A stretch of DNA of 64,000 nucleotides from a bacterium. Lineage in GTDB: Bacteria > JAJVIF01. Shown in pieces: positions 8,395 through 17,052 of the stretch. Both the position numbers and the translations under genes were made by a program. The notes under the pieces were generated by a model, which made no database searches, was not told the origin of the DNA, and saw only the letters and a program-made list of their open reading frames with translations. Positions within the stretch are counted from its first letter, which is position 1, and every line of letters begins with the position of its first letter. Location: assembly GCA_022072165.1 (NCBI GenBank), contig JAJVIF010000001.1, positions 1,566,565 through 1,630,564 of the forward strand, read 5' to 3'.

Positions 8395-10266
8395 TTAGTT
8401 CCCCCCCAGCACTGTGTCGAGGATGAACTGCTCGCCGGAACTCTCTTCATAGGATCCGTCGCCACTGGTGCTGGCATCGGGATTCCGGAAGAAGTTGTCG
8501 TTGGACTGCCGGTCCTCCGGGAGTCGGTCAAGCGGGAGCCGGGGATAGACCTGTGTCTCGAACATAGCCGCGACATCCTCATCGAGATTGGCCGCATCCT
8601 CCGTCGGCTCTTCAGGAATGCCGTTGATCTCCACGAAGTCGACTTTGACGCCACCAAAGTAGGCAGGAGGCAACGATGAGCCGCTGGCATCGCTCTTGAA
8701 GCGGAGGACCACGGTATCTCCTGGCAGCCAGGGACTGTAGCGACCCGCCAGACTCTCCGGGTCGGTGGTGTTCCCAAAGTACTGCGGCAGGCCATACTGA
8801 TTCCCGCTGACATCGTAGATCTGCAGGAAGTCGGTATCGGGCTGGCGCTGAAGGTCGAAGGTGCTGAAGTGGAGACGAATGGCTTCCGCACCCGGGACCG
8901 TGATGACTTTCAGGAAGTCCTCGTTGGAGCGGTAGTTGGTGTGGTCGAAGGGGACCAGCGAGGTGGTAGGGAGCTGCGGCAGGGTGCCGCCCGCGACTTC
9001 GGCATCGCGGTAGATGACACTCGCGAGCTTCGTGAGCTCGGAGTTATCGGTCTGCCACCAGTCCTGCTCCATGAACTTCTTGGTGTTTCGTCGGCCATCG
9101 TGACGCATTACTTCGATTTCGACCCGCAGCACGTTGGGGCGATCCTGCGGCGGCCAGACCGTCATGTCCGGCGTCCAGTACACCCGGCGCGCCAGGTCAT
9201 AGTCGGACCCGGCGTACTTCGGGAAGAACATGATGTAGTTCCCGACTTCCCGGCTCCCATTGTCCCGGTCGAAAGTAGGGATGTAGGCGGTGGCGGTGTT
9301 GTACCCAAAGACTTCCAGTTCGCCCACGTAGGGGTAATGGAAACTGGGGTCACTGCTGGAGACCGTGTAGATTTCGCCGATGCCCAGGATGACCGTCTCC
9401 AGAGGATTGGCGGGGTCATTGCGAATTTCGATGATCCCGGCGGAATCGATGGTCTGATCGCCAATGCCGTAGATGACCCGTCCTTCATGCACGGCGGGGT
9501 TGAACGGGATGCCGAGCCCGAGGTCGACATTGGAGGCGAACATCTTGAACCGGCGCTGATAGATGCCGGGATACTGGCTGACGGCATCTTTCTGAACTAC
9601 GGGATCGGGGTCGGTTTCCAGCGCGGGATCGCCAAAGGTGTTGAAGCGGTTGTCGTAGAGGATGCGGTGCATCCGGGTGACCTGGCGGAAGTTGAGCCAC
9701 CACATCTGGCTGTCTTCATCGACATCGGTGCCGGGCTGGGTGGGGTCGATGACATTCCCCGGGTCCAGCGCTCCGCCGGAGGTGCCACCACCACCGATAA
9801 CCGTGTCGTTGGGGTTATCGATTTCGCCGGGCCAGCCACCACCGGCAATGGCGAAGGGGCCATTCTCCAGCGCGACCCACTTCCCCTGTGCGCTGTCGAG
9901 CCGGATGCCATCAGCCGCAAGTTCCGGCGGGAAGTTCGGATGGTGACCCGTCGAGGCGACCTGCCCATTCCCGTTGGGGGGCAGCACACTGGTTACGAGA
10001 TTCGTGAGGTAATCCGGGACCTCTTCGATGTCTTTCGGGGTCGAGGTCTGGAAGTACGGCAGTTCGTCAAACGACACTGCCCGGAGGAGTTCGAGCTCCT
10101 GGGCCGCGAAAAGATCCGCCGCCGTCTGGTCGCGGGAGGTGACACTCACCCCCACACTGGAGGAAAGGGAGCCGAGGTACCCGAGGGCGATGATCGCCAG
10201 TACGGCGGCTGCGAAAGCGATTTCAACCAGGCTCAGGCCCCGATGTGCGCGCCAGATGCGGAGCAT
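8395..10266 (-). CDS. Very large GspI/PilV-like minor prepilin
   Basis: A 623-residue protein with cleavage site HRG|LSLVEIAF (G10), Glu5 and a helix AVLAIIALGYLGSLSSS. The sequence QTAADLFAAQELELLRAVSF just after the helix is characteristic of GspI/PilV minor pilins, which are normally 120-200 residues. The remaining 550 residues are an extracellular domain rich in Asp, Pro and aromatic residues, with YDNRFNTFG and LEVEVMRHDGR-like stretches I cannot place. Its ATG overlaps the preceding stop (TAATG), so it is translationally coupled to the GspK-like gene. The large domain might act at the fibre tip in adhesion or substrate binding. Confidence 0.72.
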   Translation of the reverse strand: MLRIWRAHRGLSLVEIAFAAAVLAIIALGYLGSLSSSVGVSVTSRDQTAADLFAAQELELLRAVSFDELPYFQTSTPKDIEEVPDYLTNLVTSVLPPNGNGQVASTGHHPNFPPELAADGIRLDSAQGKWVALENGPFAIAGGGWPGEIDNPNDTVIGGGGTSGGALDPGNVIDPTQPGTDVDEDSQMWWLNFRQVTRMHRILYDNRFNTFGDPALETDPDPVVQKDAVSQYPGIYQRRFKMFASNVDLGLGIPFNPAVHEGRVIYGIGDQTIDSAGIIEIRNDPANPLETVILGIGEIYTVSSSDPSFHYPYVGELEVFGYNTATAYIPTFDRDNGSREVGNYIMFFPKYAGSDYDLARRVYWTPDMTVWPPQDRPNVLRVEIEVMRHDGRRNTKKFMEQDWWQTDNSELTKLASVIYRDAEVAGGTLPQLPTTSLVPFDHTNYRSNEDFLKVITVPGAEAIRLHFSTFDLQRQPDTDFLQIYDVSGNQYGLPQYFGNTTDPESLAGRYSPWLPGDTVVLRFKSDASGSSLPPAYFGGVKVDFVEINGIPEEPTEDAANLDEDVAAMFETQVYPRLPLDRLPEDRQSNDNFFRNPDASTSGDGSYEESSGEQFILDTVLGGN

Positions 10267-12878
10267 TACTGCACCTCCCCGAAGCTCCGGACTTTGCCGG
10301 TGGAGCGCTGGTTGTAGTTATCGGCATCCGCCGGGGCGAGGTCGCGGTCGGTGTTCCCGAGGAAGGTGTTCGCGAAGTAGGCCACTTTGTCGATGACGAA
10401 ACCGTTGTAACCGTTGTTGGGCTGGCCATCGCCCCGGAGGACCACCCGGGCGGTGTCGCCGGACACCAGCACCCAGCCATACTGGCTGTTGATCTCCGGG
10501 GGCAAATTCGGGTCCGCAAGCAGCTCGCCCACCACGCCGCCCTGCTGATCATTCGGGTCCAGGAAGACCGGCGGGTCAACCCCGGTGTCCGAGAATGAGG
10601 TGAGGGTCTTGATGAGCTGGCCCGACGCGTCGTAGATGTCGATGGCATCCCCGGGGGCCAGTCGGAACTGATCACGCAGGAAGTGGATGCCGAGTTCCGT
10701 GACACCCGGGACCGTCAGCCACCACTCGCCCTGCCGATTGATCCCCTCACCCCAGTTGGTGTAGGCCGCCGTCGCACCGAAGGAACTCATTGTGCCGGGG
10801 GCGATCATGGAGCGGTCAACGTCATTGGCGTTGTTCGCCACATAGCTGATGGAATCGACCCAGAAGCCGTAGTTCAGGCGGTCGTCCAGATAGTCGCCCT
10901 GGCGATCCAGATAGGGGGTAATTTTGAGGCCGTTCACCGACGGTCCAAGGGTGAAGTTCTTGTTCGCGAGATCCGCAATGTCGTAAATCCCGGGCGTCCC
11001 GATCAGCAAGCCGAGGGCCCCGTTGGGGGAAACATAGGTCTCGGGCGGCAGAATCGGACCGAAGGAAGAGAGATAGTCGATGCGGATGGAGTCGCCATCA
11101 GTACTGCTGGCCGCAGCGAGGCTGGTCGCGCGATTGAAGTGGACCTTCCAGCTCACCAGGGGTGCACCGCCAGGAGGCGTCGGTTTGAAGACCGTGGTCG
11201 ACCAGGGGAGTGTGGGATGAATCGCCTCCAGGCTCCCGAGGCTCCCCTGATGGGCGGTCCGCTGAGTGGGGAGATCGATCCGCACCAGCTGCCCGTTGTT
11301 ATCGACGTACTCGACTGCCGAGACCAGATAGCCATACGCCGAGGGATCACCGACCCCGTCGAGGCCCAGGCGCAACTGGATCCCCAGAGGCGTGTTGGCA
11401 CGGACCCGGGTCGCGAAGGGGGTCTGGTAGAACGGCAGCGCCCCGGTCAGAGTCGCGAGGACCTGACCGGTGTTCGCGTTGATGACATCCAGCGTATCCC
11501 CGGGGCCCAGAAATGAATCGCCGGAGAACTCCAGGCGCATCGCCTGAATGATGTTGTTGGGGTCCTGGCCGTTGGGGTCCGTGATGATCGAGGGGTCTAC
11601 CACCGGCGGGGTGGTCCCGCCACCAGGCTGGACCTGCAGGCCCGCTTCCTCCTCGGTCATGTTGTATGGCGACCAGATGGTCTGTGTGAAGCTGCTGGCG
11701 ACCCCGCCTTCGAGGCCATCGTAGGGATGCGGCGTCTCGAAGTAGGCTGGCTTTTCTTCCTCGTCGAAGAAGTACCGGACACCGGAGAGCTGGAAGCCAT
11801 ACTGCTGGTCCGGAGTCCCTGAACCAAAGACGTTATCTGTCACCATGCGAATACGGAGCGTCGTGCCATCGGCAGGATCTTCGAAGTAGTAGGACACAGG
11901 CCCCGGAGTCGGGCCGGCAATGGTAGCGAAGGGAGGCTGATACACCCCATTAGCCCAGCGGCTGAACTCCAGCCGGTCGCCGGGATCTTCCAGACCCAGG
12001 AAGCCCGGATCAAAGAGGAGTCCGATACGCTTGATTTTGCGTCCCGGATTCGCGGGGTCCCGGGGATAGCTGACCGACCAGTAGCGGTCCATGCCCGGAG
12101 GATAGGCATCCGTGCCCATCAGCCCTGCGAGATCGTGGGGAGACTCCACGGTATGCGGACGGATCGTCAGTTGCGAGAAATCATCGCGCGTCCGCTCCCG
12201 GGAACCGTAGTACCGATTCTCCTGCTGATACGACTTCCGGAGCGTGGCCGTCCGGATGTCACTCTGTCCCTTGGTGATTTCGCCGTGGGCGTAGAGATTC
12301 AGCGTGCTGGACTCTTCACCCGGGAAATAGTTGTAGTCCAGGCGACGCTGTGCGAAGGCATCATCCGAGAGGAACTCCAGCAAGCGCTGGTCCGCCGGAC
12401 CAGCGACAGTGGTGACCATGGCGGCTTCATCGATGCCACCGGAGTTGCGGATGAACTCCGCACCGACATACACGGTTCCGGAGCCCTTGGTGGTGGGGAA
12501 ACCGACCCGTCCGACCCACGGCTGCTCAGTGTCTTTGAGGGTCTTCTGCAGATCGACCTTCGCAAGATCGAGACCGGATTCGATGGTGGCATCCGGGGTC
12601 GAGGTGTCCCCCGCCGCCGGGAGCTTCAGATTGCCGGGGAGACGCTTAATATTTTCTTTGAGCTGCCAGGCGGCGAGGTCCAGAACCCCTTCGGTGGCGG
12701 TCCGGGCCTGCATTGCCCGACTCCCCGCATCGGATGTCTGATACTCATCGACCGCCAGGGCCAGCAATCCCGCAGACACCAGGGCGACAGCGCCCATGAT
12801 CACGGCCACCAGCACCAGGGCATACCCACGACGGGGTCGTGCCGCGGTCCGATGCCAGTGACTGAGCCAGCGATCCAT
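10266..12878 (-). CDS. Giant GspK/PilX-like minor prepilin
   Basis: An 870-residue protein from ATG 12878, with GGAGGG six bases upstream; a longer frame to 12998 lacks this support. The leader ends ARPRRG|YALVLVAVI. The mature protein lacks Glu5, the hallmark of GspK-class tip pilins, and continues with GLLALAVDEYQTSDAGSRAM, the PilX/GspK N-terminal helix. GspK proteins are usually about 300 residues. Here a 750-residue ectodomain carries repeated segments of the form DTLDVINANTGQVLATLTG and DAIDIYDASGQLIKTLTSF, which look like related beta-domains. It heads the array and probably caps the fibre. Confidence 0.75.
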   Translation of the reverse strand: MDRWLSHWHRTAARPRRGYALVLVAVIMGAVALVSAGLLALAVDEYQTSDAGSRAMQARTATEGVLDLAAWQLKENIKRLPGNLKLPAAGDTSTPDATIESGLDLAKVDLQKTLKDTEQPWVGRVGFPTTKGSGTVYVGAEFIRNSGGIDEAAMVTTVAGPADQRLLEFLSDDAFAQRRLDYNYFPGEESSTLNLYAHGEITKGQSDIRTATLRKSYQQENRYYGSRERTRDDFSQLTIRPHTVESPHDLAGLMGTDAYPPGMDRYWSVSYPRDPANPGRKIKRIGLLFDPGFLGLEDPGDRLEFSRWANGVYQPPFATIAGPTPGPVSYYFEDPADGTTLRIRMVTDNVFGSGTPDQQYGFQLSGVRYFFDEEEKPAYFETPHPYDGLEGGVASSFTQTIWSPYNMTEEEAGLQVQPGGGTTPPVVDPSIITDPNGQDPNNIIQAMRLEFSGDSFLGPGDTLDVINANTGQVLATLTGALPFYQTPFATRVRANTPLGIQLRLGLDGVGDPSAYGYLVSAVEYVDNNGQLVRIDLPTQRTAHQGSLGSLEAIHPTLPWSTTVFKPTPPGGAPLVSWKVHFNRATSLAAASSTDGDSIRIDYLSSFGPILPPETYVSPNGALGLLIGTPGIYDIADLANKNFTLGPSVNGLKITPYLDRQGDYLDDRLNYGFWVDSISYVANNANDVDRSMIAPGTMSSFGATAAYTNWGEGINRQGEWWLTVPGVTELGIHFLRDQFRLAPGDAIDIYDASGQLIKTLTSFSDTGVDPPVFLDPNDQQGGVVGELLADPNLPPEINSQYGWVLVSGDTARVVLRGDGQPNNGYNGFVIDKVAYFANTFLGNTDRDLAPADADNYNQRSTGKVRSFGEVQ

Positions 12879-13273
12879 GTGCCCTCCGGACTCTGCAGCG
12901 CGCCAGGGCTCCTGCAGGTGCGATATGCCGTGGGGAGAGTATCCAAGCATCGTACCAAAGCGCCTGTTGGAGCCTGGTTCTCCCAGAACGCCTCCCAAAA
13001 GAGAAACCCCCTTCCTCAGGCCTTCGGAGAGAAAGGGGGCATTCCAGGGATAACGACGCTTTGGAGGGATACAGTGGGGGGGCCAAAACCGTTTCGGGTA
13101 AGATTTACAACAGAAATGAGCAGATTATGTCCTCCAGAGCGGTGCCGAGGGCGATTTCGGAAGGAGGCAGGTCCGCCAGCGCGGGGCGACATATCGGATC
13201 GACATGTATTTTTTTGCCGCCCGCACCTCATGCCACCCCGTACTGTTGCATTCTGAGGCAGCGCTGCGCCGCG
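12879..13273 (-). other. 395-bp intergenic region upstream of the pilin array
   Basis: No convincing gene is present; a 71-codon frame here has low-complexity Arg/Cys/Ser composition and no ribosome-binding site. The stretch contains a hairpin described separately (13007-13039) and presumably the main promoter of the fifteen-gene pilin array, although I cannot find a good -35/-10 pair. Confidence 0.5.
13000..13039 (-). terminator. Rho-independent terminator
   Basis: On the minus strand a CCCCCTT/AAGGGGG stem (13039-13007) is followed by TTTCTCTTTT. It lies about 235 bp after the glycosyltransferase stop and 130 bp before the pilin array, so it would insulate the array from upstream read-through. 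Confidence 0.6.
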
Positions 13274-14080
13274 CTAGCGACCCAGGGCGCGACGTCGCCG
13301 GCGCAGCTCCCCGGCATGGGTCAGGGCGTACCACCGCAGGCGCGGCACGATGAAAAACGACTCGATGGCGATCCGCCGGGAGAGCTTGCTTTGCCCCGCC
13401 GTCCGGTCCGCAAAAATGATCCGGACTTCCCCGATCGAGAAACCAAGCATCACCGCCCGGTAGTTCAGTTCAATCTGAAACGCATAGCCGTTGGAGCGGA
13501 TTTCATCCAGCCCGATGGCTTCCAGGACCTCGCGACGCACCACCTTGAAGCCGGTCGTCATGTCCCACATCTTCATCCCCGAAATCGCCCGGACATAGGT
13601 CATCGCTCCCAACGAGAGCATCAGGCGAAACAGGGGCCAGTTGACGATCGACAATCGGCCATCCTTGAAGCGGGAGCCGATGACCAGGTCATAGGTGCTG
13701 CTGGCAGCCAGCAAGTCAGGAATCGAGGCCGGATCGTGCGAAAAATCGGCATCCATCTGCATGATGTGAGTGTAGTCGCGTGCCAGTGCCCAGTGGAACC
13801 CCGCCACATAGGCGCGTCCGAGACCATCTTTCACCTGCCGATGCAGGACATGGACCCGGGGCTCCGTGGCACGGAAGGACTCTACCCATTCCCCCGTCCC
13901 ATCCGGCGAGCTGTCGTCCACCACCAGCACATGGGCGTTCGGCACATGCTGGAAAATCAAGGGCAAGAGCCCCGGCAGATTCTCCCGCTCGTTGTAGGTC
14001 GGCATCACGATCAGGACCCGCATGGCGGGGTCGAGGGCCGGAGGGGCAGGCATCGATGGGGCAGGCAGATCGGTAGGCAT
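13274..14080 (-). CDS. Dolichol/polyprenol-phosphate mannose synthase-like glycosyltransferase (GT2)
   Basis: A 268-residue GT-A family 2 enzyme. It opens with MRVLIVMPTYNERENLPGLL (from residue 20), then DDSSPDGTGEWV, the nucleotide-binding motif, and MDADFSHDP, the metal-binding DxD-type motif. SGMKMWDMTTGFKVVRREVL is typical of Dpm1. Such enzymes transfer mannose or glucose from a sugar nucleotide to polyprenyl phosphate on the cytoplasmic face, making donors for membrane glycosyltransferases. No C-terminal membrane anchors are seen; the end is Arg-rich. The start could be ATG 14080 or ATG 14023. It follows a polytopic membrane protein by 21 bp, a plausible acceptor-side partner. Confidence 0.88.
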   Translation of the reverse strand: MPTDLPAPSMPAPPALDPAMRVLIVMPTYNERENLPGLLPLIFQHVPNAHVLVVDDSSPDGTGEWVESFRATEPRVHVLHRQVKDGLGRAYVAGFHWALARDYTHIMQMDADFSHDPASIPDLLAASSTYDLVIGSRFKDGRLSIVNWPLFRLMLSLGAMTYVRAISGMKMWDMTTGFKVVRREVLEAIGLDEIRSNGYAFQIELNYRAVMLGFSIGEVRIIFADRTAGQSKLSRRIAIESFFIVPRLRWYALTHAGELRRRRRALGR

Positions 14081-14101
14081 GGGTCAGTAGGTCGCTCCAG
14101 C

Positions 14102-15550
14102 TTACGACAGGCGTCCGGCGGGGTAATACGACGCGAGCCCGACCGACCAGCGGTAGACCGCTTCGATAAGGGGGCAGACCAGCGCGCCGGCGGGCTGCGC
14201 GGTCCCGGCGACCCAGACCAGCACCCCGAGGCGAACCGCGTTGTGATACCAGGGCTGCCAGCCCTGCAGGATTGGCTCTCTGAAGATAAACGCGCAGTAG
14301 TACCCCAGGAGTGGCAGCAGACTCACGAGCGCGTCGCCGCCAAACTGATGGAGATAGAAGGTGACCTGTGTGCGCCCACCGAAGGTCGGGACCAGAATGC
14401 CAATTTGCTTGCCCCCCTCCGATGCTGGTACGCCATAGCCAAACGCGCCATCGATGATCGCCAGTCCGACGGCGGCGAGGAGGGTCCAGTACGCCCCCCA
14501 ATGGAAGATCCCCTGCCCGGCGCGAAAAAGGTCGACCTGCTGCGCCTCTTCCAGTTCCTGGGTCCGGATGATGCGACTCACCAGTATCAGGGTCCCGATC
14601 AGTGCTGGCGGGAACATCCAGAGAAGTCCGTTGTACCCGATCAGGTTCTGCAGGAAGTACTGCACGCTGGCGCCGATGTTCGCCTGATGCAGCACGATGA
14701 GTGGCAGCAGCTTGTTGAAGCCCCACATGTGGGTCCCGACCAGCACCAAAGCCACCGGAAGCGCCCCCAGCGCCAGATGCTGTCCCAGTTGCTGCAACGG
14801 GCGGGGACGGGTCGCCAGCAACACGCCTCCAAAGCCAATGACTGCGGCTCCCGCCACCGGGACGATGCCACAGGCGAGCATCAGCAACGCTCCCGCGCGC
14901 CAGCCCTGCATCCGGGCAGGCTGATCTTTCGCGATGCGGAAGAGCGCGGTGTTGAGTTGCGCGAGCCCGGTCCAGAGGAGCGCCGCACCAAGGGCGTGCT
15001 CGGTGAGATAGGTCATCCGGAGCGCCAGGGGCGACAGAAAGAGGACCGGGAGCACCAGCACCCACCAGCGCGACCCGGAGAGTCCCCGCAGCTGGATGCT
15101 CTGGCCAAAGAACCATGCGAGGAGGCTGACCGCGATCAGATTCGGCACCAGCGCCAGGACCCGGTAGAGCGTCAGGGGGTCCAGGGCATCTGGTGCGACG
15201 CCGGCGATGCGGGATGCCATGCTCGTCAGGCCCCCCAGCAGGAGGCCATAGAGGGGGGTGAAGCGGGGACGCAGGGTGGTAGTCCCCTCCCCCTGACGGG
15301 CCGGGACATGGACCGTACCCGGGGCCTGCGCCAGGACGTCCGGCACCCGGAAACCCCGTCCGGACGCCACTTCCAGCGCTGTGGCATAGCGGACTGCCTC
15401 ATCGCCGGAGACCGGAATCTGCGGCTGCCAGGTCCAGCGGGCGATGGTCTGACGGTACTCGTTGGTGGTCGCGACTGGGGTCAGCACCACCAGCGTACTG
15501 AGGACGACCCAGGCCCAGCCCAGGAGCATCAGGAGACCGAGTTGGCGCAT
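14102..15550 (-). CDS. Polytopic membrane protein, possible GT-C glycosyltransferase
   Basis: A 482-residue protein with an N-terminal membrane helix, a periplasmic loop of about 80 residues containing SGDEAVRYATALEVASGRGF, and roughly nine to eleven further hydrophobic segments. The layout, and its place just before a polyprenol-phosphate sugar synthase, suggest an ArnT/PMT-type glycosyltransferase that uses lipid-linked sugars. I cannot see the Asp-Glu motif of PMT enzymes clearly in the first loop, so the family is not proven. It is divergently transcribed from the lipoprotein at 15613. Confidence 0.5.
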   Translation of the reverse strand: MRQLGLLMLLGWAWVVLSTLVVLTPVATTNEYRQTIARWTWQPQIPVSGDEAVRYATALEVASGRGFRVPDVLAQAPGTVHVPARQGEGTTTLRPRFTPLYGLLLGGLTSMASRIAGVAPDALDPLTLYRVLALVPNLIAVSLLAWFFGQSIQLRGLSGSRWWVLVLPVLFLSPLALRMTYLTEHALGAALLWTGLAQLNTALFRIAKDQPARMQGWRAGALLMLACGIVPVAGAAVIGFGGVLLATRPRPLQQLGQHLALGALPVALVLVGTHMWGFNKLLPLIVLHQANIGASVQYFLQNLIGYNGLLWMFPPALIGTLILVSRIIRTQELEEAQQVDLFRAGQGIFHWGAYWTLLAAVGLAIIDGAFGYGVPASEGGKQIGILVPTFGGRTQVTFYLHQFGGDALVSLLPLLGYYCAFIFREPILQGWQPWYHNAVRLGVLVWVAGTAQPAGALVCPLIEAVYRWSVGLASYYPAGRLS

Positions 15551-15612
15551 AGCAGCGGTGATGCGGCGACTCCCAAGGGGGGGGATGCGTGGTCCGGTGA
15601 CACGGCGGGGCC

Positions 15613-16101
15613 GTGACGCCGATGGTAGCGCAGACTCATGGCATCATCGGCTGTATGGCCCTGTGTGTCCCATGCCGTCCGTTGTCGCCGCTCCTGTTGG
15701 GGGTCGTGATGTTGCTCGCTGGTTGCGAAGCGGCGACCACGGAAGCGCCGCTGGTGCCGCCATCGACAGTTCCCGATCCAGCGTGGGTGGCCCTGGTGAC
15801 CGGTCGCTGGGAAGGGATCAGCACCACGACCACCGGCGTGGAGGATTACCTTGACTTCACGTTCTGGCCCGATGGTGTCTATGCCCGGGTCCGCGTCGAG
15901 GTGAATCGTCGGCGGCTGGCCGAGCCCTACGCGGAACTGACGGGCGAGGAAGTCCGGATCGAAATTGCGGATCTCCAGGGAAACAGCGGGCAGTTTCTGG
16001 GGACGATTGCGGCATCGGCAGGGACGATCTCAGGGACCTTTACCCTGACATTCAACGGCACCACCGACCAGGGCACTTTCACGGTTACCAAAATCGACTA
16101 G
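15613..16101 (+). CDS. Small lipoprotein of unknown function
   Basis: Up to 162 residues from GTG 15613; in-frame ATGs at 15622 and 15655 are equally possible, and the latter gives MALCVPCRPLSPLLLGVVML. The lipobox is LLAGC. The mature domain of about 120 residues contains GRWEGISTTTTGVEDYLDFT and repeated GTISGTFTLTF, an alternating pattern that suggests a small lipocalin-like or beta-sandwich domain. The 3' end converges with the next gene, eight bases away. No family was recognised. Confidence 0.65.
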   Translation: MTPMVAQTHGIIGCMALCVPCRPLSPLLLGVVMLLAGCEAATTEAPLVPPSTVPDPAWVALVTGRWEGISTTTTGVEDYLDFTFWPDGVYARVRVEVNRRRLAEPYAELTGEEVRIEIADLQGNSGQFLGTIAASAGTISGTFTLTFNGTTDQGTFTVTKID

Positions 16102-16108
16102 CGCCAGC

Positions 16109-16990
16109 TTAGGTGCGGGGTGACGGGGCTGGGGGGCCGACTTCGGGCTTCTCCGGCAGCTTTGGTGCAGGCTTGGGGGCGGGCTTCGGTTTCGGTTTCG
16201 CGTTGGGGTCCTGGATGCTGTGCTTCTTTAAGCGCCAGATCCGATTACCCGCCTCGTACTGCGCGATGATGCGCGGATCCTTGACGGCATACCAGACGAA
16301 TTCCGAGACGCCGCTGATCCGGTGCTCCACTTTCCAGCACTCGTAGATGCCCGCCGGGACCGGGATCACTTCGCGCCCGGTGATGGTGATGATGGGGGTC
16401 CGGAAGGAGAGATTCACCGGGTCGAGCATCATCGTGGTGAAGAGGTTCCCCTCCTCAAACTCCAGCCCGCGACCCGCCAAAAAGAGGAGCGGCAGGAGCG
16501 TGTAACTCCCGGCGTTGGTGAGCTTGCGCGACACCTGCTCGCCATTCACCTGGGTCTGGAGCGCAGTGATCTGTTTGTCGGCGAACTGGAGTTCCAGGGT
16601 TTCGGTGCCCCGCTCATCGGCGTAGCGCTGACGGAACCCCCAGGGCTGGAGGGTCTTCGCCTCCAGGGTCGCGACCCAGCCGAGAGATTGCCCTCCCGGC
16701 TCGGTACCGTTGTAAGTGATTTCCAGCTTGTCGTAGGGGCCGCCGGTGAGTCGTTTTGTGGAGAGGGTCCCCTCCCCTTCCCGGATCGCGCCATCGCCTC
16801 CCTTGAAAGCGCCCCCGGTATCGTTCTTCACTACGATCTGATAGGTCAGGGTATCGGGGGCGGGGAAGCTCTTATCGGCGGGATACCGCCAGGAGTGGAA
16901 CGGCTTCGCCTCTGAATGGATAGGCTGCGCCCCACCCACCAGGAGTGTCAGCGCCAGCACCGCAGTGACATGTCGTGCCGTCATCAGCAC
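16109..16990 (-). CDS. Secreted DUF3108-like protein
   Basis: A 293-residue protein from GTG 16990 (or ATG 16984) with a signal peptide (VTAVLALTLLVGGAQPIHSE). The body contains DTLTYQIVVKNDTGGAF, YDKLEITYNGTEPG and a central IITITGREVIPVPAGIYECW followed by VWYAVKDPRIIAQYE, the layout of DUF3108 proteins, which are periplasmic beta-rich proteins often linked to envelope biogenesis. The last 35 residues are a KPKPKPAPKPAPK tail. The family call is from pattern only. Confidence 0.5.
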   Translation of the reverse strand: MLMTARHVTAVLALTLLVGGAQPIHSEAKPFHSWRYPADKSFPAPDTLTYQIVVKNDTGGAFKGGDGAIREGEGTLSTKRLTGGPYDKLEITYNGTEPGGQSLGWVATLEAKTLQPWGFRQRYADERGTETLELQFADKQITALQTQVNGEQVSRKLTNAGSYTLLPLLFLAGRGLEFEEGNLFTTMMLDPVNLSFRTPIITITGREVIPVPAGIYECWKVEHRISGVSEFVWYAVKDPRIIAQYEAGNRIWRLKKHSIQDPNAKPKPKPAPKPAPKLPEKPEVGPPAPSPRT

Positions 16991-17052
16991 TCATTTAACA
17001 CACTTTTGCATGTATCCGCTCGCCCATGCCTGATCAGACTTAATGGCGGGGT

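Noticed and set aside
13016-13231. A 71-codon gene between the glycosyltransferase and pilin array
   Set aside because: Composition is random-like, no ribosome-binding site, and it overlaps the terminator hairpin.
13061-15616. An 851-codon open frame on the plus strand
   Set aside because: It lies antisense to a glycosyltransferase and a membrane protein that have clear motifs; it has no domain pattern and comes from the high GC content.
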